A DNA stretch of 64,000 bases from Sindora glabra (GCA_020226215.1 CM035225.1:19355868-19419867); one strand, 5' to 3'. Shown: positions 48,781-60,499, counted from the stretch's first letter. The notes: generated by a model not told the origin, from the letters alone. A program made the numbers and translations.

Positions 48781-49560
48781 TTTGATCGTTAAACATTTTA
48801 AACATAATATGACTAGTATTAGATATCGACTTTAATATATAAACGATGTAGTTTGACTATCTACTAAACTAGTTAAAACAAAGGCGAGAGTTGAAATAGA
48901 AGGAAAACATGTCCTAGCGCTAGAGTGCATATTGCACAATAAGAGCATCTTCATCATGAAATTGGTCGTGTCTTTTGAAGAAATTCCCATAAAAAGATCA
49001 CCAAAGCTTGAGTTTAACTAATAATTTGACCCCATCTCATTATGCTTTCTTCCTAATGTTAAAATTTATTTGACTACTTTATATTTTTCTCTAAACTTAA
49101 TGAAGATTGTTCAGTTGTTGTGATTATGTAGATTTGTTTAGACTTTGTCTTTTTAATTTTATTTTTTAAGATTTTGGATAATGTGGGTGTTTTGTGTATC
49201 CTTAGCAAGTAATATGCCATGTTTTCAAAGTGCAAATTATCTATTGAAAATGGCAATTTGAAAAGCAACAAACTTTGTTGCATGCCATATTTTCAAAATG
49301 CAAGTTATTTGTTAAGTTAAGAATTGACATTATATATCAATGCTTAACATTTTTCAAGCATTTAACAGTTTAGTTTTTTTTTTTTTTTTTTTGTAATAGA
49401 ATTGATGAAATTATCATTTTTTGCATTGGTTAAGGTATATATGTCAAATATTTAAACATACAACATTATTCTCATATATATATATATATATATATATTGG
49501 TTCATAGTTGATATCTAACTTGTTAAATAACTAATATTATATAGTAATTTTATAGTAGTG

Positions 49561-50006
49561 ACAATTTAATGGTAAGTTTTGTTATTTATGTTTCAAATTT
49601 TTAGTATGGGTAAATTTCACAAAATTGATAAAAAAGACTTTAAAATTAATAATTGGTCTTCAATCAATTATTATTGAATAGTTCATGCATGGCTGCATTT
49701 AAATTTCTCTTAAATTTCAAAATTGGAAGTCTAAATGGAAACAAGAAAAATTGAAAGTCTCGATATATGCAATGCCAGTCCCCCTCAAACATGTGGATGA
49801 TCATGCATTAATGCTATTTCGAGTTCACACCTTTATGATGTCTGCCATTTTTAGTACTTTGCTTGCTGCCATTGTTGTAAAAATGGTACAAAAACAAAAG
49901 CCGTAATTTGCCACAAATCACATTAACAAATGCATTGGAATCAAAAAGGCTTACACAATTTACCACCGTTTAAAAAACCGGTGGTAAAGTCGGTGGTGGC
50001 GGCACA
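49561..50006 (+). promoter_or_regulatory. Upstream region and 5' UTR of the MYB gene
   Basis: Only about 450 bp separates the transposon end from the MYB start codon. A TATA-like GATATATGC lies near 49761. A perfect 8-bp inverted repeat, TACCACCG (49961-49968) and CGGTGGTA (49979-49986) with a 10-base spacer, lies 20 bases before the ATG and could form a hairpin in the 5' leader. The transcription start cannot be placed. Confidence 0.4.
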
Positions 50007-52208
50007 ATGGAGGAGACGGTTCTGAAGAAGGGTCCGTGGACGGCAGCAGAGGATGCAGTTCTGGTGGAATACGTGACAAAAAATGGTGAAGGGAACTGGA
50101 ATGCGGTGCAGAAGAATACGGGGCTGGCTCGTTGCGGCAAGAGCTGCAGGCTTAGATGGGCTAACCATTTACGTCCCAATTTGAAAAAAGGTGCCTTCTC
50201 CCCTGATGAAGAAAAGTTCATTCTCGAACTTCATTCCCAGTTTGGCAACAAATGGGCCAAAATGGCTGCTCTCGTATGCTTTCCCTCAATCCCTCGTTAT
50301 TATCTCCTTCTTCTTCCTCCACTCTCTCTTCTCATCCTAAATTACGAATGCGATAGCGATTCTGATTATATTAAGATTAGTAAAATTTTAATTAAATCTG
50401 ACTATTGCAACGTAAAATTATAGAAAATTATGATTCTGATGCAGCATCTAGTAATAAAATACAATTTACAACTATGCTTATGGCATAAAATAATAACATA
50501 TAATAAATCTATTTTCGGGGTTTAAAAATGCATGCTAAATCTTCTTTTCAGAAAGCTTATGCTTGTTTTTCTCTTGTGCTACATAAATGAAGGAAAGTAG
50601 TTGTTGGCATCTTTTCCCATATTAATTAATAATTTTACTATAGTCTTGATTTAGGACCATGTGTCGATGCAAGTGAAGCAAAACCAACCCTTGGAATCTT
50701 CTCTCTGCTACCTTTCCTAATGATTCTAAAAACTTTTAGAATTCAATCCAATGTAATCCTAATTTAGGATTTTTTTTATTGTAACCGTGATATTGATATT
50801 TATTGGGGTTGTCTTACAAACCTAATTTTTTGCAACTTTACGTTGCAAAGATCATATTTTCTTACATTCCTCGAAAATTTTACTAAGCAACCATGCTTTA
50901 GAACCACATGAGAAATTAATTAAGATTCAATTAATTTAAAATTGATTTTTTTTCCTAATTTTCAAATGATTAATTCCGATTGAAATCTACATTTTTCTGA
51001 TGATCTCGTCTGTTTGCCTGCTGAAGCTACCTGGGAGAACAGACAACGAAATAAAAAACTACTGGAACACTCGGATGAAGCGGCGCCAACGCCAAGGCTT
51101 ACCTCTTTATTCGGACGACAATGGTTGTTCATCAACATCCCCCACACCTCCAACCACCCCAAATGGTACAAAATTCGAATTCCTTCATATGAACCACCAC
51201 CATTTATCTCCACCCCATTCTCCGCTGTCTTCTCAGCTTCAGCCTGAACCCATTTCCTCTACACGATCATTTTCGGATCCTAACCACCTCTCTTCCTCTT
51301 CTCCATACTTCTTTACTTTCCAAAGGCCCACTCCATTACTCTGTAGTCGGCTTGGTTTTAAGCGTTCCCGCTCGAATTCTACCTATCCCCTCTGTCTTCC
51401 ACCTTCTACTCAGAGTTCTGATGCATTTCAGGATCAAACTTTGACGAACCAACTGGCTGGTCTTGATGGATTCAGGTTCCCCTCTCAAATGTACAGCTCC
51501 AATTCATCTCAGATTTTTCAAACCCCATTACAACCTTTGGCTTTTGCCGAAAATTTGGACCTCCCTCCAAACCAAATTTCCCACACTATAGAGCCAGAAA
51601 TTAATGTTGACATGCAACTTAATGATCCTAACTTGCAGAACAGTAGTGGTCTGCTGGAGTATTTTCTGGTGGAAGCTGAAGCTTTGGCATCGGGGCAGAC
51701 TATTCCCAGGAAACGGTGTTGCTTGAGCTTGAATGAAGGAAATGATGTGTCGGTTGCATGCCAAGGATTCGACGGTTTGCCTCTTAACTCTGTGCACTGG
51801 TCTTCTCCTACAGGTTAGCTATCGAATCAGTTATCTTTCTTCTGTTTCCATATTTGAAAGGTCTTCCTATCCAGTTGAATGGAACTCCATTTACTGTTTT
51901 GATCATTGCACTGAGGTGTTTGAATGACGTACACAGGACTAAAACCAAAACAAGAAGCACCAGAATTGAGCAAATCCATGAACGACTTGTCAACCTTGCG
52001 TGCTGTAATGCCTTCTTCCACCGGGCAGGTTACGGATTGGCATAATGACAGTGCACCAGGATTCTCCAATGTCCAATCTTACAACTTCACAACAGATGAT
52101 AATTTTGGACTTGACTTGAAGCCTATTGCTTCATTGTTTCCTACGAACAACCCAACAACAAACCAAAATGATACCGGCGCCTGCTTCTTCTGGGACAATT
52201 TATCGTGA
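50007..52208 (+). CDS. R2R3-MYB transcription factor, GAMYB / MYB101-like (subgroup 18)
   Basis: Three exons: 50007-50273, 51027-51813 and 51937-52208, joined by GT-AG introns of 753 and 123 bp, giving 441 residues. The R2 repeat (residues 7-55) has Trp 11, 31 and 51. R3 (58-108) has Phe 64, Trp 83 and Trp 102. Intron 1 falls between Leu 89 and LPGRTDNEIKNYW, a conserved position. KRRQRQGLPLY follows R3, the signature of the GAMYB clade. Clade members act in the nucleus in gibberellin response, anther function and pollen-tube maturation (MYB33/65, MYB97/101/120). The Ser/Pro/Asn-rich C-terminal half is the likely activation region. No good miR159 site is seen. The exons are free of frameshifts. 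The start is the only Met just before R2. The exact clade member cannot be decided. Confidence 0.93.
50274..51026 (+). other. MYB intron 1
   Basis: 753 bp, GTATGC...CTGAAG borders, AT-rich, with no recognised insertion. Confidence 0.85.
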
Positions 52209-52950
52209 CTCTGATGAGGTTCATATTTTTATGTTCGGTTTGAAATATTAGTGTAATGACATATTCTGTATGTTGAATCTATCTTGATTGCCGACATCAA
52301 TTAATGTCTCAGATTAATTTCTCCTTGATTTAACTTATGTGATATCCTACTTTAATATATTGCTAAAGATTATTCATTGTGGCTAACCTTGAGAGCCACA
52401 CAGAGCAAAACTCCAAACCACATATCGTTTTATTCCTCGTAGGCTTTCATCTTTTAATTGCATTGCTATCACGTGATTTCATCAAAATCTCTTTAAATAT
52501 CAATCTGATCTGATAACTACACAACACAAGTAACTGGCTTGGATTGGATCTACAAGTAAGGAACTCCCTGAGATGATTAAGCATCTTTAACCCACTTCTT
52601 TCTGTCAATGAAGAAGTCCAGGATTATAAATCATCACATAAGATCTCGATGATATGACAAAAATAAACCCAATAAATGAAAATATTCTATTATAGTCGTC
52701 CCCATTGTGGCCTCGGTGAGCTCATTGTTCCGGAAAACGAACCCGCTAGCAGTATTTTGCTTCCCAATGCCTCAAGTATATATACGTTATGGAAACAAGG
52801 TTGACAAGCCAGGTTCTTGTTACTTTCAATTGCTCACTCCTCCTTTTGTGTTCAATTAAGATTTGATATTAACACCTCACCTATTATGTTTCAGGAGAAG
52901 CCAAGATTAACCCTACATAGTGTGAGGCCATGACAATGGTTTGTGTATAG
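52209..52950. other. MYB 3' flank and intergenic DNA
   Basis: Probably contains the MYB 3' UTR in its first 100-200 bases; no strong AATAAA signal stands out. The remainder has no recognised feature. Confidence 0.5.
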
Positions 52951-53682
52951 TGTCACGGGCCAATAGCTCTCTAACCAAAATTGTATGATGGATACTTGCT
53001 ACTTTTTACAAACATGAGAACCTTGCTATTAAACCCACTTGAGACACACTTGGAAAAGTTAATAGAGCTCACAAGTCTATAAGTTACAATCAAATATCAC
53101 TAAAGTGTTTGTGCATATTAAACCATTAGATCACCTTATTTATGAAGCCTCTAGGCACTATGGGTTAAAAGGATAATTGAATAGTTAGAGGGATGCTCTT
53201 TTCGCTTAGTATATATCTCATTCCATAGTTTTAAGTGTGTCAGGGATGACCATAAGTTAACACACTTGAGTCTTTTACCTTAATGCCTAGGTATCTCGCC
53301 AGGCTTTCCTGAGACTTTATCTCCTTAAAGAACATTTTGAACAAAAAGTCTCATATTAGGAGTTGATATATTTTTTTTTGAATTGTTATAAGCCATTTTC
53401 TCAAAACTTTAGGTGTCCAATTTACTTGAAAAGAAACTAATATGAAGATAAAAATATGAGGATAACAAATATAAGCTTTTTGAACATCTCTGAATTCTCA
53501 AACCATTCCAAAATGATCATAATACTCCCAAATTTGAAAAATTAGGAGAAATAATACACAAGTTGGATTGATCCTAAATTTTAGCCATATGACCTCTACA
53601 ACATGCTAGATTTTTCCACCAACTCTCATCTAAATTCAAGTAATTTTGCCTATCAAATTGTCACAACTACTAGCTTATGACA
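52951..53682 (-). repeat. 3' LTR of the minus-strand short element
   Basis: In plus reading it starts TGTCACGGGCCAATAG and ends TAGCTTATGACA. It aligns with 55152-55884 and with the solo LTR at 27805-28535. Confidence 0.88.
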
Positions 53683-55151
53683 TTCTTCCCTACTTCAAAT
53701 GTCAATGCCCTCATTGAGCTTCAATATGACATAATTTCATGAAGAATCTACTTACTTTCTTGAAACTTCATGGTAGTCTTTAACCTATTCCTTTAAGTTA
53801 CTTTTTTGAATGCTCAATACCTGTTTCTTTGAGCGTTGTAAATGTCCCCCCATCTCGAATTTGGGTTGTCACCTCTATAACATCGATATTCTTTCAACCA
53901 AATGCACCCTTCACAAATTTCATAAAGGTAAGGGTTATCTTTGTAAACTCCTTTCAAAATGTTCCAACACTCTTTAGTACTACTTACCTACAAGCTCTCT
54001 TAAACTTGTTACCTTTGTAACTCGTTCAATGAATAGTTGCCTTTGCAATTATGTGCTTATTACCTCTGTAGCCTAGCCTTATAACCTTTGCAACTGGTAC
54101 AAGAGATAAGACTTATGCTTGATTTACGCAAAATGCCTTATAACCTTACTTCCAAGTCCGTTTGTTTGCTTTCAATCAATTTATTACACTTTATAATGCC
54201 ACTTTCACACTTGATTTGATCCTTTGATCCTCTTTGAATCGATACCTTCTAGCATTTTATCAACTACCATAGCCTACTTGGAGTTGGTGCTCTCTAGTAT
54301 CATGGCTTTCACGACTCCTCCCTTATGTGTCCCCTGATGACTTCTTTGAATGCATTCTCTGATGGTTCCTCTACTTTAACTTCTTGAAAGGGGTTTGAGC
54401 ATAGGGCATTCTCCATTTTAGCTCAAGCTCTACTTTGCCTATGTATGAGCAAATATGAACTCATGGTTATTGCCATAAAATTTGTTGACAATGTGACTAT
54501 GTAGTACTAGTTTGCTACTGCACCTCTAAGTTATTGTTGCCACTCTATCAAATAACTATGTAGCCTAACCCATTACATCGAAGAATCATGTGGGAAGATT
54601 GTGCGCACTCTATTTGATCCATAGATTGTGCACATGGCATTAATTGCTTTGAATCTTTGCTCAACCCTCACATAAATGATCTTTGTGGATCTTATTGACA
54701 TGATTTTAGACCACTCCTTTTGGAGCAATCTGCTCATGCTCTCTAACTTTAGCTATGCATTTTTGCACAACCAAAGATTTCATGCTCCAATTCTATTAAC
54801 CCCTTAAGTAAAGGTCAAGTCCTCTAGTAAGACTGAGGTTTTTCCTACTGGATAGGTTATCAATTCATTCATCTCTCTGGACAGTGGTTTGTATTCTTTG
54901 ATGCCATTACTATGAATGAGTACATAACCAATGTCCCATGCACATAAGCAAGATAGGCCTCTGGCACAAATGCTTGGGTCTGATGTACTAATTTACAATC
55001 ACTTGAATACATCATTCTTTCACACATTAGCTTCTTATGCCTATCCAATCTCTTACACCTTTTGGTCAAGTCTTTGGCAATGACACTACTGAATTTATAA
55101 GAATGATCATTTCGTACATCTCTCTAGTGCAAATTAGGCTTTGATACCATT
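53683..55151 (-). other. Internal domain of the minus-strand short element
   Basis: It shares segments with 32170-33835. A 66-codon minus frame (54869-55069) begins MTKRCKRLDRHKK; the matching part of the other copy is related (RRCKRLDRLKK in one frame) but broken. I recognise no protein family. It could be a last trace of gag or chance. Confidence 0.6.
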
Positions 55152-55884
55152 TATCACCGGCTAGTAGCTCTTTAACTTAAACTGTATGGTAGAAACTTGT
55201 CACTTTTAGTGAACATGCTAGCTTTTTCATCAAACCTACTCAAGGCACATTTAGGAAAGATAGTAGAGCTAATAATTCTACAAGTTATAATTGAATGTCA
55301 TTAAAGTACCTACACATATTAAACTATAAAATTACTTTACACATAAAGCCTTTGGGCACTATAGGCTAGAAAGGACAACTGAATAGAGAGAGAGATACTC
55401 TGTTCGCTTGATATATGCCTCATTTTATAGTTTTAAGCATGTATGGAATAGCCATAAGTCAATACACTCAAGTCTCTGGCTTAGTGTCTAGGTGTTGAGC
55501 CAAACTTTCCCGACACTTCATCCTTTTAAAAAGCATTTTGAGTAAAAAGCCTCTCATCAAGAGTTGACATACTTTTTTTGAACTATCCTAAGCCCTTTTC
55601 TTAAAGCTTTAGGTGTTCAATTCACTTGAAAACTAATTGACACGACAATAAAAAATACAAGGATCATGGATATAAGCTTCTTGAACTTCTCTAAATTCTC
55701 AAACCATTCTGAAATGACCATAATACTCCTAAAATTTGGAAAATCAGAAAAATAGTATAGTAGTTGAATTGATCCCAAATTTCAATCATAGGACTTTCAC
55801 AACATGTTAGATTTTTCCATCAAGTCTTATCCAAATATGAGTAAATTTGCTTGTCGAACTATCATAACTACCTAACTTATAACA
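55152..55884 (-). repeat. 5' LTR of the minus-strand short element
   Basis: Partner of 52951-53682, next to the primer-binding site at 55137-55149. Confidence 0.88.
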
Positions 55885-56344
55885 ATAGATAAGCATCAAA
55901 TCCCTGAAACATGAACCTTATTAGATGATATGATCATATGGGTATTGATTAACAACTAATATGTAGCTTATATTATACTGGAAGACTTGCGGCTTATTAC
56001 ATGATATGTTCTTTATCCTTCAGTTTATAAAGGAATTTCTATATTGCATCATCAATAGGTGTAGTTCTATAGCTAATCTTTGTTGTTGTTCTTATGTAGT
56101 TGTCTATGAGAAATGAAATTGCTTAGCGATGCATTTGCTTCATTTGAAAAGAATTGCATCAAAGGCTTTCAAAACTATTGCATGAGGTGAGTAGTTGATG
56201 CATACTTGATAAAATTTCTTGGTGGCATATATATCGATCTTAAAACTAACTTATTGTTTTGTTGTTTGGCATTTTAAATTAGCTTGTAGTGTCTTATTCT
56301 TGTACCCAATAAGTTTTTACTTACTAGTTCCTGTCATTCTATTA
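55885..56344. other. Intergenic DNA
   Basis: No gene or repeat recognised. Confidence 0.5.
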
Positions 56345-56606
56345 GGCTCTGTTTATTTCAATGGAAAATATTTTTTATAAAATATGGTTATAAAATATTA
56401 AAATGAGAAAAAATATTTTATTTGTTTAATATTACATGTAAAGAATTTGATAAAAATAACTTTCTCTATTTTAAAAAATAATTTGCTTTCTTCTATTACT
56501 ATGCTTCTAGTAATCAATTTTTTAAGCCCTCAATACAAGTAGTGTATCCCTCTTTCATTAATATATATGTAAATAATATTTATTTTTTGATGAAATAGAT
56601 AGAGCC
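56345..56606. mobile_element. PIF/Harbinger-like MITE
   Basis: 262 bp between TTA target copies (56342-56344 and 56607-56609). The ends GGCTCTGTTTATTTCA and, inverted, GGCTCTATCTATTTCA match at 14 of 16 positions. Non-coding and AT-rich. A sister copy lies at 58938-59183. Confidence 0.8.
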
Positions 56607-57538
56607 TTAATTTCACATGCTTTTGATAATAACTTTATTGCTTTCATTGCAAAAAATTGGTGGCAATAGCCATTGTTAAGATAACCCACAGAGAGAAGAC
56701 TACTCTTAAGGTGATGATGTTTTGTTAATCTTGTGATCCTTCTGCTAACTTTGAACCTTTTGTTAAGATTTTAGAAATTATTCTAGCATGTTTTTAGTTC
56801 TAGAAAGTTTGAAGTTTACTTCTCTTAGATTAATTTCTATAAATATTCTTCTAGAACCATTAGTGCAAAAAGATGTTCATATCTATTGATGCCTATTTGG
56901 TTCCCTATAATTTTAATTTTGGATGGTTGAAATATCAAAATTAACAAAAATAGGTTGTGCAAGATGCCGAATTGAAGCTTGGAGTACTAACTTGTGAAGA
57001 ATTTGACACACTTGTTGAAGCTTCAAGATTTAATGCAAGAGGTAGATGAATTGATTTTAGTATTTTTCTTTTTAATTTTAAAAACTTTAAAATCAAGTTA
57101 ATTTTTAGAGCTTAATCAATTTTCAAAACCAAGACATTCTTTAGAAGCAATTATGCACAACTTGAACACAAGAAAAATTAGCCAAGAACTCACAATCAAT
57201 CCCCCACAAGATAATTTTATAAATTTCATCAAAAACCAATGAATACATAATTAAAGCCTCCTAAAACTAAAGTGAGTCAAGGGAAGAGAAATGCAAACAA
57301 TGGTTCCTCCTGTATAACCGCTCCAAGGTATACATTCCTTCTTCGTAGGATTTTTTTTATAGAAATATTTGAAAATAAAAAATAAAGAAATTAATACTTC
57401 ACATGAATTTTTTATGAGATAATATATGCACAATTAGTCCTATATTCCAATCAAAATAAACTAAACAACCATGCTCTAATTCAAATAGTGAATTTCATAG
57501 CTTCAAAGTCTAGCCATGGAGATGAAATTTTTGTAAGC

Positions 57539-57569
<31 letters not shown>

Positions 57570-58937
57570 AGGCAAACAAGCGAACCAAAATAGAGTTAGA
57601 AATTAATCACCAAAATCCAAAAAAAAAAAAAAAAGAAGAAACGAAAATATTGGTAATAAGATCAACTAGATCTTTGTTATAGAGAAACTACACACACTAT
57701 TTAATCAAAGCCTCAAAGATCAAATAAATTTATATTAATATTACAGGGAATGATTAAACCTGCCAATGTATAAATTTATTACAAGAAACTTTTACCCCTT
57801 TTTTTTAAATAGAGAATATCACTTGGTATTCACGGGCAGTGTAAATATATCAATTTGCCAGAAGAATTACTATTTAATGAAGACTTATAGTCCCCAATTG
57901 CTAGTGAAGGCTCCATCTGGTTTCATGAAAAACACATTTTGTAAGAATAATTTTAATTTTAGTCAAAAGTTACTATTTGGCACCACAAACCAAGTCAGGA
58001 TAATTTTAATACAAATATGTCAACTAATTCCACGAAGTTATTTAATCAAAAGAACAGAGGCACCATACTTTAAGTTGCTCATAGAACCAAATTTTATGAT
58101 TATTACTCAGATATAATCCCAAGAGTTGTTTGCACTTAGTTTATGATTCATGATGATTACCGGGGAGTGCCATGTAAAAACGCATGTGAATAGCAAGAAG
58201 AAGAAGTAGATGATGATGAATAACTAAAGGGAAGAAGGAGATAAGAAAGAGTAACTTTAGGAAGCCGCCCTCTACTAAAAAAAAAAAAAAAAAAGAAGAC
58301 TCTTTAGGAAGCTGCCAATGAATTGAAGTGCTTCCTCGTAATGCTTTTTGACTGGTCTCTCAAACTTATCATAACGAGGTGATTGCGGTTTATTACACCA
58401 TTATATTCAATTGTTCATGTGTAATTGTGTAGTATATTAAATTTAAATCTAGAGAAAAATAAATTTAATAATGGTAGTATCTGGCGGTGCATCACCGTTA
58501 ATCCCTCCCCACTATAATTTATCAAAGGCAATATATAATTTGATGTCTTCTAGAATGTGCATTGTCAGATGGACTTGTGTAAATAACATCAGTCAACTTT
58601 GTGGAATGAAAGTGCCTTCTTGTAAGGACACCCGACGCCCCAATCAATTTCTTAGAAATCCAACAGTCGAATAATTAAGTTGACGTAATTGCTCAAATAA
58701 TATATATCTTTAGCTATGGGAATGTGACATCTGACGTCATTCTAAACAAATTATAATTGTACATATGATAAAATAATGACGTGATTTTTATTATTTTTAT
58801 TCGAAAATTTAGATAAAATTATTCTTATTTAAAATTTTTTCTGTCAAGACATTTACTATTATTAATGAGAGAATACATAATTAAAAAAAGAAAAAAAATT
58901 AACATGGAAAAATTTTGAGTTCCGATTCTTATATTTA
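56607..58937. other. Intergenic DNA, no supported gene
   Basis: Open frames at 57766-58116 (116 codons) and 58471-58674 (67 codons) have no recognisable domain, no clear splice context and unremarkable composition, so I do not call them genes. Poly-A runs occur at 57540, 57619 and 58279. The stretch 58466-58680 is less AT-rich than its surroundings and might hold a decayed exon. Confidence 0.45.
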
Positions 58938-59183
58938 AACTCCATTTATTTCGTTAAAAAATATGTTTTGTAGAAAAATAATATTGATGGCACATTCATA
59001 TTAATGATTAAAAAATAATATCTATATATTTAAAAATAGAAGAAAATAGTTTTTTTTTAAAATAAGGGGAGATGCTTTTCTGAAATTTTTTATGTTTAAT
59101 ATTAAATAATTAAATTATTTTTTTATTTTAATATTTTATATCTAATTTTATAACAAATATTTTTCAATAGAATATACGGAACC
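58938..59183. mobile_element. PIF/Harbinger-like MITE, second copy
   Basis: 246 bp between TTA copies (58935-58937, 59184-59186). The ends AACTCCATTTATTTCGTT and, inverted, GGTTCCGTATATTCTATT are diverged relatives of the ends at 56345. The inner text 'gaaaaatattt' is shared too. Confidence 0.65.
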
Positions 59184-59959
59184 TTAATTGTGGATAAACG
59201 TACCAGCGAAAAATGGCCGCATCGGGTAATGAGTGATACTTTTTGTTTCGGCCAAAAAAAAAAAAAAACTTTTTGTCACTATGTATGAGCTAAATAGGTC
59301 ATTTAGTCGTGAGTCGAGCAACCCACTATTCTTCCTTGTAGGGGTTTTGCGAATTGGGCCTCAGATTCGTTGAAATGGGTTGGATCGTTACTAGTTTGGT
59401 CACCCAATTGCACTTTGGCTGAGAATAAAAATGGACATGATATCATCAAAAATTTATATTTTAATTGAATTGTATATATTTTTAACACATTTAATTTATT
59501 TATAAATAAATTAAAACTACTTCTATTGAAATAAAATAAAATTAATTTTAATAAAGTTAAAAAATTTTGATTGCTCGTAAGGTACCAGCAAAATTCTAAA
59601 AGTAATATTCGCTAATCTTTAGTTGACATCGTCTTATGATTGAGATTAAGATAATATCTTACCGTTTTTGGCCCCCAATGATTAATAAAATTACCTTTGA
59701 CAAATATTTTTACAGTTTTCGTAATTCATAAATTCAAGAAAGATTAAAGGAATGAGCAAGGCTAAGGCATATATGTAAGCCAATTAGTGAATCTTTTAAC
59801 AGGAAATTCAAGGCTATAAATGTATTATTTTCTAAAATCAATATAAGGCAATAAGTATTAAACGTACTGAAAATCGATTAGTATCTAATCATCTGTAGAA
59901 CAATATTCTCCATTCATTATGCATTTATTTGTTTGTAATTTCCATGCAAGCAACCACAC
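59184..59959. other. Intergenic DNA, 3' side of PR-1
   Basis: Nothing coding recognised. The PR-1 transcript should end in the right-hand part of this stretch, because that gene reads leftward. Confidence 0.5.
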
Positions 59960-60499
59960 TTAGTTGTCCTTTAAACCACCATTTTTGAAGCTCAAAGGCA
60001 CTTGGAAAGGGCTAATATCGTAAGGCCTCTGCCCATTATAGTTGCCCGGCGGGTCATAGTTGCAGCTGATTATGGTGCTGCGCCCATTGTCGCACCGCAC
60101 CTTGGCGCACCCCAGCCGGACCGAGTTACGCCAAACCACCTGAGTATAGTGGCCGCAAACTTTGCCGGCGGCGCAGGTATTTAAATTGTAATTGTAGTAG
60201 GGCTTCTCTCCAACCCACATGTTCACGGCGGCCGTGCCGGTGAGGTCGGCGCTGCTCCAAGCTAGGTTTTCGCCGTAGGGGCCGCCGGAGTGGACCATCT
60301 TGCAGCTGGCTTTGAGCTTGTTGACATAGTTACGTGCGTACGAGGCTACACTTTCGTCCCATTTCATAGGGCCAACACCAACTTGGGCACGAGCTTGGTT
60401 GTGAGCGTTGAGGTAGTCTTGGGGTGAGTTCTGTGCGCAGCAGAGTTGAAATGTGGCTATGAGGGGAAGAAGTAGTACTGAGATTTTTGGCACACCCAT
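59960..60499 (-). CDS. Pathogenesis-related protein 1 (PR-1, CAP family)
   Basis: Intronless, 179 residues. Met 1 starts MGVPKISVLLLPLIATFQLCCA, a secretion signal likely cut after Ala 22. The mature CAP domain opens QNSPQDYLNAHNQARAQVG and holds six cysteines, as in plant PR-1. GHYTQVVWRNS is the CAP1 motif and CNYDPPGNYNGQRPY contains CAP2. CNYD is followed by PPGNYNGQRPY (residues 150-160), the CAPE1 peptide motif. Nineteen further residues (DISPFQVPLSFKNGGLKDN) follow, as in basic PR-1 forms with a C-terminal extension. PR-1 proteins are secreted or vacuolar, bind sterols and are induced in defence. An upstream in-frame ATG at 60590-60592 is rejected because the TATA box lies downstream of it. 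The frame is intact, and the coding region is visibly richer in G and C than its flanks. Confidence 0.95.
   Translation of the reverse strand: MGVPKISVLLLPLIATFQLCCAQNSPQDYLNAHNQARAQVGVGPMKWDESVASYARNYVNKLKASCKMVHSGGPYGENLAWSSADLTGTAAVNMWVGEKPYYNYNLNTCAAGKVCGHYTQVVWRNSVRLGCAKVRCDNGRSTIISCNYDPPGNYNGQRPYDISPFQVPLSFKNGGLKDN

Larger units (their letters stand above)
46271..49560 (+). mobile_element. Decayed CACTA-like transposon
   Basis: The left end TTACTACAAAATTATCCTTTAATGTC is a mutated CACTACAAAA-type terminus with the usual 'AATGTCGGTTA' subterminal text. The right end TATAGTAGTG (49551-49560) is CACTACTATA reversed, identical to the start of the element at 23456. Subterminal repeats lie at 48256-48380 and 48560-48780, and a C48-peptidase-like exon remnant at 47941-48057. 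No target duplication could be confirmed. Confidence 0.6.
52951..55884 (-). mobile_element. Short LTR retrotransposon, minus-strand copy
   Basis: LTRs of 732 and 733 bp (52951-53682, 55152-55884) flank 1469 bp. On the minus strand the 5' LTR (55884 down to 55152) is followed by primer site TGGTATCAAAGCC (55149-55137), an initiator-Met tRNA type. The polypurine tract GAAGTAGGGAAGAA (53696-53683) precedes the 3' LTR. ATAG flanks both ends (52947-52950, 55885-55888). No gag-pol frame is present. Same family as 31401-34600 and the solo LTR at 27805. Confidence 0.87.

Noticed and set aside
51722..51745. 'gagcttgaatgaagg' in MYB exon 2 as a miR159 site
   Set aside because: It is not complementary to miR159 in the required orientation; only part of the text looks similar.
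50962..52069. Several frames overlapping the MYB exons in other phases
   Set aside because: Shadows of the MYB coding sequence; the spliced frame contains the R3 repeat and is continuous.
57766..58116. 116-codon plus frame
   Set aside because: No recognisable domain on this or the opposite strand; AT-rich, and no splice partners seen.
58471..58674. 67-codon plus frame in a less AT-rich patch
   Set aside because: Possibly a decayed exon, but nothing recognisable; not supported as a gene.
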